Shown one piece after another: positions 61,679 to 64,000 of a stretch of DNA of 64,000 nt. Source of the DNA: Saccharospirillum mangrovi (GTDB taxonomy: Bacteria; Pseudomonadota; Gammaproteobacteria; Pseudomonadales; Natronospirillaceae); contig NZ_CP031415.1 of assembly GCF_003367315.1 (NCBI RefSeq), positions 742,001-806,000 of the forward strand, written 5' to 3'. The notes beneath the pieces were generated by a model, which was not told the origin of the DNA, did no database searches, and saw only the letters and a list, made by a program, of their open reading frames with translations. Position 1 is the first letter of the stretch. The number at the start of each line of letters is the position of its first letter. The position numbers and the translations under genes were made by a program.

Positions 61679-62719
61679 ATGCGCGTTCTCGGTATCGAAA
61701 CGTCCTGCGATGAAACCGGCGTCGCTCTGTACGACTCCGAACGCGGACTCTTGTCCCATGCGCTGTACAGCCAGGTGGCCATGCACGCCGAATTCGGCGG
61801 CGTGGTGCCGGAACTGGCCTCGCGCGACCACATTCGCAAGCTGGTGCCGCTGATTCGACAGGCGTTTAAAGACGCCGATCTGCCGTTCGGCGAGGTCGAT
61901 GGAGTTGCCTACACGTCCGGCCCCGGTCTGGTCGGCGCTTTGATGGTTGGTGCTTCGCTCGCCCGTTCGCTGGCCTGGACCTGGGATGTGCCGGCACTCG
62001 GCGTGCATCACATGGAAGGCCATCTGTTGGCGCCGATGCTGGAAGACAACCCGCCGCGCTTTCCGTTCGTCGCGCTGTTGGTCAGCGGTGGGCACACCCA
62101 ATTGGTCGATGTGCGCGGCCTGGGCGATTATCAATTGCTCGGTGACAGTCTCGACGATGCCGCCGGCGAAGCCTTCGACAAAACCGCCAAAATGATGGGC
62201 TTGCCGTACCCGGGCGGGCCGTTGCTGTCCAAACTGGCCGACACCGGCACGCCGGGCGTATTCGAATTTCCCCGGCCGATGGTTGACCGGCCGGGCATGG
62301 ATTTCAGTTTCTCCGGTTTGAAAACCGCAGTGCGTCTGGCGGTGGCCGAGCACGCGGTCGACGAAGTCGTGCCTGAAACCGTCATGGCCGACATTGCCTG
62401 TGGCTTTCAGGAAGCGGTGGTCGATACGCTGGTGATTAAGTGCCGGCGCGCATTAAAAGCCACCGGACATCGCGCTTTGGTGATTGCCGGCGGTGTCAGT
62501 GCCAACCGGCGCTTGCGCGAAAAATTGCAGGCGATGGCCGACGACCAACGCAGCAAGCTGTTTTATCCGCGTCTGGAATTCTGCACCGACAACGGCGCCA
62601 TGATCGCCTACGCCGGTTGCCAGCGCTTGCTGGCTGGCCAGCAGTCGGATCTGGCGATCGACATCAAAGCACGCTGGCCGCTGGACAGCCTGGAACCCAT
62701 CCGCCCGGAGCCGGTATGA
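61679..62719 (+). CDS. tsaD: tRNA N6-adenosine threonylcarbamoyltransferase TsaD
   Basis: 346 residues. [20 protein letters not shown] opens the ASKHA fold. [12 protein letters not shown] carries the metal-binding His pair and [12 protein letters not shown] the nucleotide loop. [14 protein letters not shown] and [12 protein letters not shown] are further signatures. It transfers threonylcarbamoyl to A37 of ANN-decoding tRNAs. The stop overlaps folB by four bases. Confidence 0.97.
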   Translation: MRVLGIETSCDETGVALYDSERGLLSHALYSQVAMHAEFGGVVPELASRDHIRKLVPLIRQAFKDADLPFGEVDGVAYTSGPGLVGALMVGASLARSLAWTWDVPALGVHHMEGHLLAPMLEDNPPRFPFVALLVSGGHTQLVDVRGLGDYQLLGDSLDDAAGEAFDKTAKMMGLPYPGGPLLSKLADTGTPGVFEFPRPMVDRPGMDFSFSGLKTAVRLAVAEHAVDEVVPETVMADIACGFQEAVVDTLVIKCRRALKATGHRALVIAGGVSANRRLREKLQAMADDQRSKLFYPRLEFCTDNGAMIAYAGCQRLLAGQQSDLAIDIKARWPLDSLEPIRPEPV

Positions 62720-63072
62720 CCGATCGCGTTTTTCTCGAAGGCCTGAAAGTGGACACCGTTATTGGTGTCTACGACTGGGAGCGTGGTATTCGTCAGTCGC
62801 TGTGGCTGGATTTGTCGCTGGCGTTCGATTGCCGACCGGCGGCGGAAACCGACGACATCAACAAGGCGCTCGATTACGACGCTCTGTCGCGCCACATCCG
62901 CGCCTGGGCCGACGAGCAAACGTTCGAGTTGATCGAGACATTCGGCGAACGCTTGTGTCAGGAAATCCATCGTTTTGCCGGCATCGACGACATCGAATTG
63001 CGCATCAACAAAGCCGGTGCCGTGGCCGATTGCGCCGCCGTCGGCATTCGCATAAGGCGAACCTTTCCTTGA
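62716..63072 (+). CDS. folB: Dihydroneopterin aldolase FolB
   Basis: 118 residues. [20 protein letters not shown] and [17 protein letters not shown] match the family; [16 protein letters not shown] contains the catalytic region. It converts 7,8-dihydroneopterin to 6-hydroxymethyl-dihydropterin in folate synthesis. It is coupled to tsaD (ATGA) and folK (TTGA). Confidence 0.93.
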   Translation: MTDRVFLEGLKVDTVIGVYDWERGIRQSLWLDLSLAFDCRPAAETDDINKALDYDALSRHIRAWADEQTFELIETFGERLCQEIHRFAGIDDIELRINKAGAVADCAAVGIRIRRTFP

Positions 63073-63602
63073 CCGATAACGCCGTGACCGACTTTAAATC
63101 CGTCGAAGTAGCGCTGAGCCTGGGCAGTAACATTGAGCGTTACCGGCACATCAGCGGCGCCCTGGATGCGCTGGCCGATGCCTTCGGCGAACTGGTCTGC
63201 TCGCCGGTGTACGAAAGCGAATCGGTCGGCTTCGATGGCAGTCCGTTTTTGAATTCGGTGGTGATTGTTTCGACTCAGTTGCCACTGGCGGATGTTGTGA
63301 CGCTGCTGAAGCGCATCGAAGACGACCATGGCCGCAACCGCAGCGGCCCCAAATTCAGCCCGCGAACGCTTGATATCGATGTGCTGACCTACGGCGATGC
63401 GGTTGGCGAGTTGGATGGCGTTGAACTGCCGCGTGCTGAAACCGCGAAAAATGCCTTCGTGCTGAAACCGCTGGCGGACGTTCGTCCGCAGGCGCACTTA
63501 CCCGGCACCACCGACAGCTACGCCCAACTCTGGGCGGCTTACCCCAAAGACCAGCAAAAGCTCTGGCGCGTGCCGTTTCGCTGGCGCGATCTGACGCTCT
63601 GA
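63069..63602 (+). CDS. folK: 6-hydroxymethyl-7,8-dihydropterin pyrophosphokinase FolK
   Basis: 177 residues from the TTG at 63069, which overlaps the folB stop (TTGA); GTG at 63084 is an alternative. VALSLGSNIERYRHISGALD, PVYESESVGF and the signature GPKFSPRTLDIDVLTYG identify HPPK. It pyrophosphorylates the FolB product, completing a two-step folate module. Confidence 0.92.
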   Translation: MTDNAVTDFKSVEVALSLGSNIERYRHISGALDALADAFGELVCSPVYESESVGFDGSPFLNSVVIVSTQLPLADVVTLLKRIEDDHGRNRSGPKFSPRTLDIDVLTYGDAVGELDGVELPRAETAKNAFVLKPLADVRPQAHLPGTTDSYAQLWAAYPKDQQKLWRVPFRWRDLTL

Positions 63603-63618
63603 TTCGAGCGTCGAACCG

Positions 63619-64000
63619 TTATCCGTAAAACCGTTCCCCGGCGCTAATGTCGTGCCGCACCACCGCATTGGCGGCGATAATGGCGTCGTCACCAATCGTC
63701 ACACCCGGCAGTATTTTTGCGCCACCGCCGATCCAGACACGATGGCCGATGCGTATCGGTTTGGCGAGGCACTCGCCACTGGCGCGCGCTTGCGCCGCGC
63801 GCGGGTGATCGACGGTATAAAGATGCACGCCGGGGCCGAACAGCACCTTGTCGCCGATGTGGATGTCGGCGGCATCGAGAAACACACAATTAAAATTGAT
63901 GTAGCAGCCGACCCCGAGATGAATCTGGCTGCCGTAATCGCATTGAAAACCGGGTTCGATAACAACCGCATCGTGCTCGGCAAACAGCCGGGTAATGTGG
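63619..64000 (-). CDS. Maltose O-acetyltransferase-like hexapeptide protein, 3' part
   Basis: The frame continues past the window edge, so the N-terminus is missing; 126 codons are visible. FQCDYGSQIHLGVGCYINFN, LFGPGVHLYTVDHP and RVWIGGGAKILPGVTIGDDA are left-handed beta-helix motifs of the Maa/LacA/NodL sugar acetyltransferases, and VDHP contains the catalytic His. It acetylates a sugar with acetyl-CoA. It is convergent with folK. Confidence 0.9.
   Translation of the reverse strand, partial: HITRLFAEHDAVVIEPGFQCDYGSQIHLGVGCYINFNCVFLDAADIHIGDKVLFGPGVHLYTVDHPRAAQARASGECLAKPIRIGHRVWIGGGAKILPGVTIGDDAIIAANAVVRHDISAGERFYG

Overview
The window looks like chromosomal DNA of a GC-rich gammaproteobacterium, most likely a marine or halophilic Oceanospirillales/Pseudomonadales relative. 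The main support is the cluster at the right end: rpsU-yqeY-dnaG-rpoD on the minus strand, divergent from tsaD-folB-folK. Class Ia nrdAB with its yfaE-type ferredoxin, rlmJ and a FagA-like Fur-linked gene fit the same assignment. No rRNA, tRNA or CRISPR array was seen. Species cannot be fixed from the sequence alone.

Layout. 1-8.4 kb: the 3' end of an SMP-30-type gene, then two secreted beta-propeller proteins, one a 1644-residue mosaic with two haem c motifs. 8.5-15.5 kb: a haem-uptake locus, hmuSTUV on the minus strand divergent from a TonB receptor and a HmuY-like lipoprotein. 15.6-21.6 kb: a complete siderophore ABC importer (ATPase, two permeases, a ferredoxin-like reductase candidate, two binding proteins). 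21.6-28.0 kb: an AT-rich accessory insert with all genes on the plus strand. It holds at least three attC-like sites and no integrase, plus decayed Y1-transposase fragments and a diverged ~104-bp repeat; cassette genes include a zinc-ribbon/HEPN-like protein and an Mrr-like nuclease. 28.0-38.7 kb: a Bcr/CflA exporter, a second siderophore importer without its own ATPase, another binding protein with FhuF, a Fur-controlled structured RNA candidate, a DHA2 exporter with its regulator, rlmJ and a FagA-like gene.

38.8-45.1 kb holds an orphan protein, a VWA lipoprotein/coiled-coil membrane pair divergent from an atypical two-component system, and a tiny Asp/Met/His-rich lipoprotein. 45.1-49.3 kb is yfaE-nrdB-nrdA with tandem NrdR boxes about 380 bp upstream. 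49.7-52.0 kb is a lipid-linked glycosylation pair. 52.1-52.8 kb is a TMEM165/GDT1-type manganese exporter behind a yybP-ykoY riboswitch. 52.9-56.3 kb is a TAXI-type TRAP transporter with DUF1850. 56.5-63.6 kb is the core macromolecular-synthesis region, and the window ends inside a hexapeptide acetyltransferase.

The unifying theme is iron. Five good and one weak Fur-box candidates sit upstream of haem uptake, siderophore uptake, a FagA-like gene and a stand-alone promoter. The last drives about 200 nt of predicted structured RNA ending in a 12-bp terminator stem, which looks like a RyhB/PrrF-type sRNA. The cassette insert lies between two convergent terminators and so interrupts the iron region without breaking an operon.
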